Assembly: GCA_904502115.1 (NCBI GenBank)
Contig: CAJGDW010000039.1
Location: 1-12,684, forward strand
Direction of reading: 5' to 3'
Source of the DNA: Paludibacteraceae bacterium
GTDB taxonomy: Bacteria; Bacteroidota; Bacteroidia; Bacteroidales; Paludibacteraceae
DNA: 12,684 nucleotides
How positions within the stretch are numbered: position 1 is the first letter of the stretch; every line of letters begins with the position of its first letter. This document shows positions 1-6,370 of the stretch, one piece after another. The position numbers were made by a program, and so were the translations under genes. Under the pieces are notes generated by a model. The model worked only from the letters and a program-made list of their open reading frames with translations. It was not told where the DNA came from and searched no databases.

Positions 1-1
1 C

Positions 2-418
2 AATGACGCCGAAGTAGAAGAGATTGATTTTAATTCTGAAGACGACGTAGATACTGCTATTGAAATCCAAGCTCCTCCTCCACCTCCAGAAGAAGACGAA
101 GAGCAAATAATTCACGTTATAGTAGAGAAAATGCCTGAATTCCCTGGCGGTCTTGAGGAGATGAATCGTTTCTTGGCACGTAACATTCGCTACCCACTTC
201 TTGCACAAGAAAATGGCATTCAAGGTCGCGTTAACTGCCAATTCGTTGTAAATACCGACGGTAGTATCGTAGACATCGTAGCAAGAGGGCCTGACCCAAG
301 TTTGGAAGCAGAAGCAATTCGCGTTATCAAGTCAATGCCAAAATGGACTCCAGGTAGACAAGGCGGTAAAACAGTACGTTGTAGATTTTCCATACCCGTA
401 CGTTTTAGACTTCAATAA
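2..418 (+). CDS. Energy transducer TonB, C-terminal part (5' end outside the window)
   Basis: The reading frame is open from base 2, so the true start lies upstream and 138 codons are visible. They begin with an acidic linker (many Glu/Asp, then PPPPP at about visible residues 25-29), which would span the periplasm, followed by the motif EKMPEFPGG that opens the TonB_C domain in Bacteroidota. The rest fits TonB_C: a GRVNCQFVVNTDGS strand-turn, the EAIRVIKSMPKWTPG core, and the final strand IPVRFRLQ directly before the stop. TonB proteins couple the proton gradient, through ExbB/ExbD, to TonB-dependent outer-membrane receptors. The N-terminal membrane helix that would prove this is not in the window. 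An internal ATG at 131 lies inside the conserved motif and is not a plausible start. A strong terminator follows 17 nt after the stop, so this gene ends its transcription unit. Confidence 0.9.
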   Translation, partial: NDAEVEEIDFNSEDDVDTAIEIQAPPPPPEEDEEQIIHVIVEKMPEFPGGLEEMNRFLARNIRYPLLAQENGIQGRVNCQFVVNTDGSIVDIVARGPDPSLEAEAIRVIKSMPKWTPGRQGGKTVRCRFSIPVRFRLQ

Positions 419-435
419 CAAAACGATTTAACACT

Positions 436-461
436 AAAAGCCTTCTGCGGAAGGCTTTTTT
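436..461 (+). terminator. Rho-independent terminator after the TonB gene
   Basis: A perfect 10-bp stem (AAAAGCCTTC at 436-445, GAAGGCTTTT at 450-459) closes the 4-nt loop TGCG, and six T residues run from 456 to 461. It sits 17 nt after the TonB-like stop codon. It also lies only 5 nt before the ATG of hflX, so any transcript entering hflX from upstream must pass through it. Confidence 0.9.
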
Positions 462-466
462 ATTCT

Positions 467-1681
467 ATGGACCAACAAACTACAGAAATATCATTAGAAA
501 GAGCCATTCTAGTAGGGTTAATTACTCCCCAACAAAACGAACGAAAGGCAATTGAATACATCAACGAGTTGGAATTTTTGGCCGACACAGCGGGCGCTGT
601 GGTGGTTAAGAAATTCTTTCAACGCTTGGATTATGCCAATTCTAGAACTTTTGTTGGAACAGGTAAACTAGAAGAGATAAAAGAATACGTTGCTAACAAC
701 GATATCAATTTGGCTATTTTTGACGACGAGTTATCACCATCCCAACTACGCAATATCGAAAACGAACTACAAGTTAAGGTATTAGATAGAACAAGTCTTA
801 TCTTGGATATTTTTGCCAAACGCGCACAAACCGCTCACGCAAAAACCCAAGTAGAATTGGCTCAATTGCAATACCTTTTACCTCGCCTTACTCGTATGTG
901 GACGCACTTGGAGCGTCAAAGAGGGGGTATTGGCATGCGTGGTCCTGGTGAAACACAGATAGAAACTGACCGTCGTATTATTTTACGTCGCATTTCGTTG
1001 CTAAAAGAAGATTTGGCAAGTATCGACAAACAAAAAACCGTACAACGAAAAAACAGAGGCAAACTGGTACGTATTGCCTTGGTGGGTTATACCAACGTAG
1101 GCAAATCTACCCTTATGAACTTGATTAGCAAATCGGATGTGTTTGCCGAAAACAAATTGTTTGCTACCCTTGATACCACCGTACGCAAGGTAGTGGTTCA
1201 AAACTTACCTTTCTTATTAACCGATACAGTAGGTTTTATACGAAAATTGCCTCACGGCCTAGTAGAATCGTTTAAATCAACCCTAGACGAGGTACGCGAA
1301 GCGGATATTTGGGTACACGTAGTAGACATTTCGCACCCTCAATTTGAAGAACAAATGGAGGTAGTAGAAAGAACCTTACACGAAATAGAAGAGAACGAAA
1401 AACCTACCATTATTGTCTTTAACAAAATTGACGCCTACGAATTCCAACCCAAAGACGAATTGGATTTAATGCCTTCTACCCCACAAAATGTATCGATAGA
1501 AGAATTAAAGCAAACATGGATGTCAAAATTGGGCGAAAATTGTATCTTTATATCGGCTAAAGAAAAAATCAACATAGAAGAACTAAAACAGTTGTTATAC
1601 GACCGCGCTAAAGAAATCCATACAGCACGTTTCCCCTACAACGATTTTCTATACGAAACCTACGACGAAGAAACCGAATAA
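467..1681 (+). CDS. hflX: GTPase HflX, ribosome-associated
   Basis: HflX is a cytoplasmic TRAFAC-class GTPase that binds the large ribosomal subunit and can split stalled or stress-inactivated ribosomes. The 404-residue protein has the HflX N-terminal domain (about 10-150, with the conserved FVGTGKLEEIKE near 62-73), the MRGPGETQIETDRR signature at 157-170, a helical linker, then a complete G domain: G1 GYTNVGKS at 207-214, switch I with TLDTT at 234-238, G3 DTVGF at 253-257, G4 NKID at 319-322 and G5 SAKE at 363-366. No GTPase residue appears lost. The ATG at 467 is the only sensible start, because the next in-frame Met is residue 144 and homology covers almost the whole N-terminus. The start lies 5 nt after a terminator T-tract, and no Bacteroidota promoter is visible between that hairpin and the gene. 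It is followed after 10 nt by the DUF4954 gene, suggesting co-transcription. Confidence 0.96.
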   Translation: MDQQTTEISLERAILVGLITPQQNERKAIEYINELEFLADTAGAVVVKKFFQRLDYANSRTFVGTGKLEEIKEYVANNDINLAIFDDELSPSQLRNIENELQVKVLDRTSLILDIFAKRAQTAHAKTQVELAQLQYLLPRLTRMWTHLERQRGGIGMRGPGETQIETDRRIILRRISLLKEDLASIDKQKTVQRKNRGKLVRIALVGYTNVGKSTLMNLISKSDVFAENKLFATLDTTVRKVVVQNLPFLLTDTVGFIRKLPHGLVESFKSTLDEVREADIWVHVVDISHPQFEEQMEVVERTLHEIEENEKPTIIVFNKIDAYEFQPKDELDLMPSTPQNVSIEELKQTWMSKLGENCIFISAKEKINIEELKQLLYDRAKEIHTARFPYNDFLYETYDEETE

Positions 1682-1691
1682 TACCCTGCTT

Positions 1692-3680
1692 ATGTCATAC
1701 AGGAAACTTACCTCAGAAGAAATCAGTCAGTTGCAAAAGCAACAATGTACCTGCGATAATTGGGACAACATTGAAGTAACTCAGTCGTTTGCCCCTCAGT
1801 ACGTTAAACATGTACATTTTACAGGCAAGATACGAATGGGCGCATTTGAAAGCACCTTTATTCTAGACGGCGGCATTCCTAGGCACAGCGGTATCTATCA
1901 CTCTAGCATTCACAACTGCTCCATAGGCAACAATGTGTACATTTCGCGCATTCACCGCTACATTGCCAACTACCAAATAGGAGACGATTGCTATATCGAA
2001 GATACAGAATGTATTACCACCACAGGCAAATCGTCGTTTGGCAACGGCATACGCGTATCGGTATTGAACGAAACAGGCGGTCGCTCTATTGCTATTTGCA
2101 ACAAACTTTCGTCGCAATTGGCGTATATTATGACCTTGTATCGTCACCGTACAGATACCATCAAACGCATCGATCAAATTATCCAAGACTATACAGACAA
2201 AATCAGTTCTGAATACGGGTACATTGGCAAGCAAGTTCGCATTGCTAGTTGCGGCAACATCAAGAACGTACACATTGGTAGTTATGCTCAATTAGAAAGT
2301 GTAAATGAGTTAGAAAACGGCAGCATTAACAGTAATATTGCCGACCCTGTCTACATTGGCAATGGTGTAATGGCCAAAAACTTTATCCTTTCATCGGGAT
2401 CGCAAGTAACCGAAGCTACCCTTATCGAAAATTGCTTTATTGGCCAAGGAACACAACTAGGGAAACACTTCTCTATTTACGATTCGGTTTACTTTAGCAA
2501 CTGCCAAGGTTTCCACGGAGAAGCTTGTGCTATTTTTGGTGGCCCTTTTACGGTAACCCACCACAAATCAAGCCTGCTCATTGCTGGCATGTTCTCGTTC
2601 TTGAATGCAGGTAGTGGTTCTAACCAAAGTAACCACATGTACAAATTAGGCCCCATTCACCAAGGTGTGGTAGAAAGAGGTTCTAAAACCACCAGCGATT
2701 CCTACATACTATGGCCCGCAAAAATTGGTGCTTTCTCGTTGGTTATGGGTAGACACCATCACCACTCTGACACCTCTAACCTGCCTTTCTCTTACCTTAT
2801 TGAGAACGACGATGACACCTACATTGTACCTGGCGTTAACCTACGTAGTGTGGGTACCATCCGCGATGCCCAAAAATGGCCCAAACGCGACAAACGCAAA
2901 GACCCCGAAAAACTAGACCAAATTAACTTTAACCTGCTCAGTCCCTACACCATTCAAAAGATGTATGCAGGTATCAATATCCTAGAAACTTTAAAAGAAT
3001 TATCGGGCGAAACATCCGAAACCTATACCTACCACAGTACCATTATCAAACATTCATCGCTTTATAATGGCATCAAATACTACCAAATGGCCATCAATAA
3101 ATTTTTAGGCAACTCTATCATTAAACGCCTAGAAATCACACCATTTAAGTCGATTGATGAAATAAGGAACCGCCTAAAACCAGATAGTTCCATTGGCGCA
3201 GGCTCATGGGTGGATTTATCGGGTATGATTGCCCCACAAAGTGAAATAGATAGACTGCTAAACGATGTTGACAACGGCATTTTAAGTTCGCTCGAGGCCA
3301 TCAACCAACGTTTCCAAGAAATCCATGCCAACTATTATCAATACGAATGGACCTGGGCACTTCAAAAAATAGAAGAACGCCTAAACAAACCATACACCGA
3401 ATTTACCATCCAAGACATCATTGATTTGGCACAAACCTGGAAAAAAAGTGTCGTAGATTTAGACAACCTACTATACGAGGATGCCAAGAAAGAGTTTACA
3501 CTTATCTCTAAAACAGGTTTTGGAGTAGACGGCGACGAAGCCACCAAGCAACTCGACTTTATCAATGTACGTGGTCAATTTGAAAACAATCCATTTGTAC
3601 AAGAAGTACAAGAACACATTGTCAAAAAATCGGCACTTTGCCAAGAACTTATTGATCGCATCAGTCCTTTGATGGCATGA
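1692..3680 (+). CDS. DUF4954 family beta-helix protein, function unknown
   Basis: A 662-residue protein with no signal peptide or membrane segment, so probably cytoplasmic. I recognise it as the DUF4954 family common in Bacteroidota; no function is established that I know of. The first two thirds (about 40-390) contain hexapeptide-like repeats (for example IHNCSIGNNVYISR near 73-86, NVHIGSYAQLESVNEL near 192-206, PVYIGNGVMAKNFIL near 219-233), predicting a left-handed beta-helix like those of acyltransferases and sugar-nucleotide enzymes. A very conserved-looking segment is rich in His, Gly and Asn: FHGEACAIFGG (274-284), THHKSS (289-294), H315, H323 and RHHHHSD (354-360). The C-terminal third (about 410-660) is helical. 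It could be an acyl- or nucleotidyltransferase, but a usable active-site assignment is not possible from sequence alone. Its TGA overlaps the ATG of the following methyltransferase gene by four bases (ATGA), which implies translational coupling. Confidence 0.85.
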   Translation: MSYRKLTSEEISQLQKQQCTCDNWDNIEVTQSFAPQYVKHVHFTGKIRMGAFESTFILDGGIPRHSGIYHSSIHNCSIGNNVYISRIHRYIANYQIGDDCYIEDTECITTTGKSSFGNGIRVSVLNETGGRSIAICNKLSSQLAYIMTLYRHRTDTIKRIDQIIQDYTDKISSEYGYIGKQVRIASCGNIKNVHIGSYAQLESVNELENGSINSNIADPVYIGNGVMAKNFILSSGSQVTEATLIENCFIGQGTQLGKHFSIYDSVYFSNCQGFHGEACAIFGGPFTVTHHKSSLLIAGMFSFLNAGSGSNQSNHMYKLGPIHQGVVERGSKTTSDSYILWPAKIGAFSLVMGRHHHHSDTSNLPFSYLIENDDDTYIVPGVNLRSVGTIRDAQKWPKRDKRKDPEKLDQINFNLLSPYTIQKMYAGINILETLKELSGETSETYTYHSTIIKHSSLYNGIKYYQMAINKFLGNSIIKRLEITPFKSIDEIRNRLKPDSSIGAGSWVDLSGMIAPQSEIDRLLNDVDNGILSSLEAINQRFQEIHANYYQYEWTWALQKIEERLNKPYTEFTIQDIIDLAQTWKKSVVDLDNLLYEDAKKEFTLISKTGFGVDGDEATKQLDFINVRGQFENNPFVQEVQEHIVKKSALCQELIDRISPLMA

Positions 3681-4459
3681 AACAAGGTTGGTTTCAAATA
3701 AAAGCATACATAAAACACTGGTTTTCATCGCACACCAAAAGAGGAGACGGTGTGCACTCCCCTTTTATCTTTTCGTTTATTACTGATATAAAAAACGAAA
3801 AACATCCTTATTATGCCTACCACACCATTGAGCAAATACGCCAAAATCTACGCAACGACAAAGAAACCATTCATGTAACCGATTTTGGAACAGGCGTTTC
3901 TAGAGAACGCGCCATTTGTGATATAGTAAAGCGCAGTGCCAAATCGGCTAAAGAAGCACAACTGCTGTTTCGCATGGTAAGAGCCTACCAGCCAAGCACC
4001 ATTCTTGACCTTGGCACCTGCCTAGGAACCAGCACATTGTACTTATCGCAAGGCAACACAAACGCACAAGTTTACACCTTTGAAGGTTGCCCAGAAACTG
4101 CCAAGATTGCGGCTACTAACTTTAAAAATGCCCATGCCCAAAACATTCAACTCTGCATTGGCGATTTAGCTGAAACCTTGCCTGCCACCCTAAAACAACT
4201 TTCTACGGTAGACTTTGTCTTTTTCGATGCCAATCACCAAAAAGAGCCCACCCTTTCCTATTTTCAGCAATGCCTGCAAAAAGTAAGTACCAACGGTGTT
4301 TTTGTATTCGACGATATTCACTGGTCAGAAGGCATGCAAGAAGCGTGGGATATCATATGCCAACATCCACAAGTGAGGGTAAGCGTTGATTTATTTCATG
4401 TAGGCATTTTGTTTTTTAATCCAGAGCTAAAACCCGCACACTATAAGATTAAATTTTAA
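3677..4459 (+). CDS. Class I SAM-dependent methyltransferase
   Basis: A 260-residue soluble protein. The N-terminal segment carries RGDGVHSPF at 22-30, typical of a Bacteroidota group of O-methyltransferase-like proteins. The Rossmann core follows: motif I ILDLGTCLGTST at 109-120 (SAM-binding glycine loop), the acidic strand end VYTFEG at 132-137 (E136 would bind the ribose of SAM), VDFVFFDANH at 178-187, and FDDIHWSEGM at 211-220. The DxDD-like placement of D184 and D212/D213 resembles the metal site of cation-dependent O-methyltransferases, but this is inference. The substrate is unknown. The start ATG overlaps the stop of the DUF4954 gene, and the cobalamin adenosyltransferase gene begins 5 nt after its stop, so it sits in the middle of a coupled cluster. 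Confidence 0.85.
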   Translation: MKQGWFQIKAYIKHWFSSHTKRGDGVHSPFIFSFITDIKNEKHPYYAYHTIEQIRQNLRNDKETIHVTDFGTGVSRERAICDIVKRSAKSAKEAQLLFRMVRAYQPSTILDLGTCLGTSTLYLSQGNTNAQVYTFEGCPETAKIAATNFKNAHAQNIQLCIGDLAETLPATLKQLSTVDFVFFDANHQKEPTLSYFQQCLQKVSTNGVFVFDDIHWSEGMQEAWDIICQHPQVRVSVDLFHVGILFFNPELKPAHYKIKF

Positions 4460-4464
4460 TCGAC

Positions 4465-4977
4465 ATGAAACCCTATACCAAAACCGGCGATAAAGGAACC
4501 ACATCACTCATTGGTGGTAAACGTGTGGCCAAAACCGATATTCATTTAGAAATATACGGCACACTGGACGAGTTAAGCAGTTTTATTGGACTACTTAAAC
4601 ACTCGGTTTGCGCCGATCATCACACCTCACTTGTCAACATACAAGAAACACTGGTTCAAATCAACAGCCTTTTTGCCAACGATAACCCCGAATGGGACCA
4701 AAACCACCCCTTTAACGAGGCAAAAACAAAACAAATTGAGCAACAAATAGATCAAATAGACGAACAACTACCGTCCATTCAATCTTTTTTACTACCCGGA
4801 TGCACTGCATGCAATGCTTTGTGCAATATTTGCCGATGCATTTGTCGAAGAGCTGAACGAAATATTCACCAAATTAAGCTACTAACCAACCAAGAAAAAG
4901 CAGCCGTTTACATCAACCGGCTTTCCGACTATTTTTTTGTTTTAGGTAGAATTTATGAACAGAATGCAGAAAAATAG
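4465..4977 (+). CDS. PduO-type cob(I)alamin adenosyltransferase with a cysteine cluster
   Basis: This enzyme transfers the adenosyl group of ATP to cob(I)alamin (or a cobyrinate precursor), making the adenosylcobalamin cofactor; the family works as a trimer in the cytoplasm. The 170 residues show the family ATP-binding N-terminus YTKTGDKGTTSLIGGKRV (4-21), YGTLDELSSFIG (31-42), the CRRAER motif at 127-132 with the catalytic-region arginines, and the C-terminal NRLSDYFFVLGR (151-162). The oddity is the segment after LLPG: six cysteines (C113, C116, C120, C123, C125, C127) within 15 residues, where most family members have LPGG followed by mostly non-cysteine residues. The length is normal for the family. 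It lies 5 nt after the methyltransferase gene and closes this gene run; no hairpin terminator follows before the next promoter at 5011. Confidence 0.93.
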   Translation: MKPYTKTGDKGTTSLIGGKRVAKTDIHLEIYGTLDELSSFIGLLKHSVCADHHTSLVNIQETLVQINSLFANDNPEWDQNHPFNEAKTKQIEQQIDQIDEQLPSIQSFLLPGCTACNALCNICRCICRRAERNIHQIKLLTNQEKAAVYINRLSDYFFVLGRIYEQNAEK

Positions 4978-4982
4978 AGGAC

Positions 4983-5018
4983 ACAATATTGTTTCTCGCT
5001 ATTTTTTTCTTATCTTTG
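4983..5018 (+). promoter_or_regulatory. Bacteroidota-type promoter for the DUF2795 gene
   Basis: A full match to the -7 consensus TAnnTTTG (TATCTTTG at 5011-5018) lies 19 nt after a -33 TTG (4989-4991), which is the spacing expected for the primary sigma factor of Bacteroidota. Transcription should start near 5025, giving a leader of about 48 nt. The -33 element sits inside a perfect 10-bp palindrome, ACAATATTGT (4983-4992), a possible operator or chance. Confidence 0.75.
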
Positions 5019-5072
5019 CAAACGCTTGTTATGAGCATATCGTTTTTGTTTTACGTAATAAACTAACTAACA

Positions 5073-5294
5073 ATGTATTGGACACTAGAGTTAGCGTCAA
5101 AATTAGAAGATGCCCCATGGCCTGCCACTAAAGACGAGTTGATCGACTATGCAGTTCGTTCAGGAGCCCCTCTTGAAGTAATTGAAAACTTGCAAGAAAT
5201 TGAAGATGAGGGAGATGTGTACGAAACCATCGAAGATATTTGGCCAGATTATCCTAGTAAGGAAGATTTCTTCTTTAACGAAGACGAATATTAA
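5073..5294 (+). CDS. Small acidic DUF2795 family protein, function unknown
   Basis: A 73-residue soluble protein, strongly acidic, ending in the segment EDFFFNEDEY. The segment PATKDELIDYAVRSGAP (18-34) followed by EVIENLQEIEDEGDVYETIE matches the small DUF2795 helical domain that is widespread in Bacteroidota. Some members of DUF2795 have been linked to nucleic-acid or ribosome contexts, but I know of no established role for this short version, and its acidity argues against direct DNA binding. It has its own consensus promoter and an AT-rich leader with no Shine-Dalgarno sequence. A short upstream ORF at 5031-5066 (11 codons) ends 6 nt before the ATG. The porP promoter begins only about 28 nt after its stop, with no good terminator between. 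Confidence 0.85.
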   Translation: MYWTLELASKLEDAPWPATKDELIDYAVRSGAPLEVIENLQEIEDEGDVYETIEDIWPDYPSKEDFFFNEDEY

Positions 5295-5309
5295 ATTATT
5301 CTTTTTTTT

Positions 5310-5339
5310 GTTATTTTTTCTTATATTTGCAAAAATAAC
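5310..5339 (+). promoter_or_regulatory. Promoter and inverted-repeat operator of the por (type IX secretion) operon
   Basis: A full -7 match, TATATTTG (5322-5329), predicts transcription from about 5336 and a leader of about 68 nt before porP. No TTG occurs at the proper -33 distance, so the promoter may be weak alone or need an activator or an alternative sigma factor. The -7 box is bracketed by a perfect 9-bp inverted repeat, GTTATTTTT (5310-5318) and AAAAATAAC (5331-5339). The arm centres are 21 bp apart, two helical turns. A further direct copy of AAAAATAAC lies in the leader at 5357-5365. This layout fits a dimeric regulator, though the motif is AT-rich and none is identified. Confidence 0.6.
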
Positions 5340-5403
5340 GCCCTAGCTTATGCTAAAAAAATAACAAGAAAAACAACAGATAAGGTCCATACAAACATTA
5401 AGT

Positions 5404-6351
5404 ATGAAAAAAATTCTTATTGGTTTTGTCTTTCTTGTAGGTGTTTTAACACCCTCGCTAGCGCAGCAAGCCATCATGTTTAGCCAATACATGAACAACT
5501 TGATTCCTAGCAACCCAGCAGCGGTAGGACACAATGATATGATAAACGTGGGGGGCAGCTTCCGATCGCAATACGCTGGATTTGAAGGAGCACCTATTGT
5601 TTATAACGTTGGAGCAGATATCGGTTTCAACATTGCGAAAACCAAACACGGTGCCGGTATTAATTTTTACGACAACACGGTGGGGTTATTTCGCTTTCAA
5701 GATGTGAATCTTGATTATGCTTACCGGATTCCTATCAAGGATGGTTATTTAAGTGCGGGTATATCCGTTAACTTTACCACCGTAAGTTACGACACTGAGC
5801 GCTTACATACCGTTGATAGTGAATATCACTCGCCAGATGATCCAAGTATTGCACAAGCCAACGGGAACGATTTTAAGATGGATCTTGGAGCTGGCGTCTT
5901 GTTTAAAAACAAAACATGGTTTGCAGGTATTTCGCTCCTAAACATCTTAGCACCACAGTATCGGCTAAGCAACACAAGCGAAACAAACCTATTCGACAAA
6001 AGTCGAAACCTAATAATTTTAGGCGGATACAATATTTCTTTTACAAATCCGTTATATAAGTTGAAAGTATCAGCTGCTATTAACACGGATTTTGTTTCTT
6101 GGAGTGGTATTGCTAACGCTAATTTAGAATACAAAGAGCGATATTGGGGCGGTTTAGGTTATAGAATTGATGGAGCTGTTGTCTTTATGGCAGGAATCAG
6201 GGTTCTAGATGGATTAAACATCGCCTACTCGTTTGATTTACCAACATCAAGTTTGATTAACTCAGCTGGATCGCACGAAGTTTCGCTTTCGTATAGTTTC
6301 AATATTGATTTAGCTAAGAAAAATAAATATAAAAGCATAAGATACTTATAA
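5404..6351 (+). CDS. porP: Type IX secretion system outer-membrane protein PorP (PorP/SprF family)
   Basis: PorP is an outer-membrane beta-barrel needed for type IX secretion in Porphyromonas gingivalis. The 315-residue protein starts with a signal peptide (hydrophobic core 4-17, likely cleavage after SLA at residue 20), followed by the family opening QQAIMFSQYMNNLIPSNPA (21-39). The remainder alternates amphipathic strands and Gly/Asn-rich turns, with a closing strand near EVSLSYSFNIDL before a basic tail. The ATG at 5404 gives the complete signal peptide directly. It is first of five genes in the classical order porP-K-L-M-N, 19 nt before porK, behind the promoter at 5310-5339. In P. gingivalis this operon is influenced by the PorX/PorY system; whether the same holds here cannot be read from the sequence. 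Confidence 0.94.
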   Translation: MKKILIGFVFLVGVLTPSLAQQAIMFSQYMNNLIPSNPAAVGHNDMINVGGSFRSQYAGFEGAPIVYNVGADIGFNIAKTKHGAGINFYDNTVGLFRFQDVNLDYAYRIPIKDGYLSAGISVNFTTVSYDTERLHTVDSEYHSPDDPSIAQANGNDFKMDLGAGVLFKNKTWFAGISLLNILAPQYRLSNTSETNLFDKSRNLIILGGYNISFTNPLYKLKVSAAINTDFVSWSGIANANLEYKERYWGGLGYRIDGAVVFMAGIRVLDGLNIAYSFDLPTSSLINSAGSHEVSLSYSFNIDLAKKNKYKSIRYL

Positions 6352-6370
6352 GTACAACCTTAAATTAACA

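Noticed and set aside
1863..2291. Antisense reading frame of 142 codons on the - strand inside the DUF4954 gene
   Set aside because: It lies wholly within a well-supported + strand gene, has no recognisable domain, and its alanine/valine-rich composition is what the reverse frame of this gene produces.
3677..3680. Possible frameshift or gene fusion between DUF4954 and the methyltransferase
   Set aside because: The ATGA overlap is a normal start-stop coupling; both proteins are complete with their own expected ends.
5286..5309. Possible terminator at the end of the DUF2795 gene (GAATA, loop TTAAAT, TATTC, then eight T)
   Set aside because: The stem is only 5 bp and almost all A/T, and it overlaps the stop codon; too weak to call.
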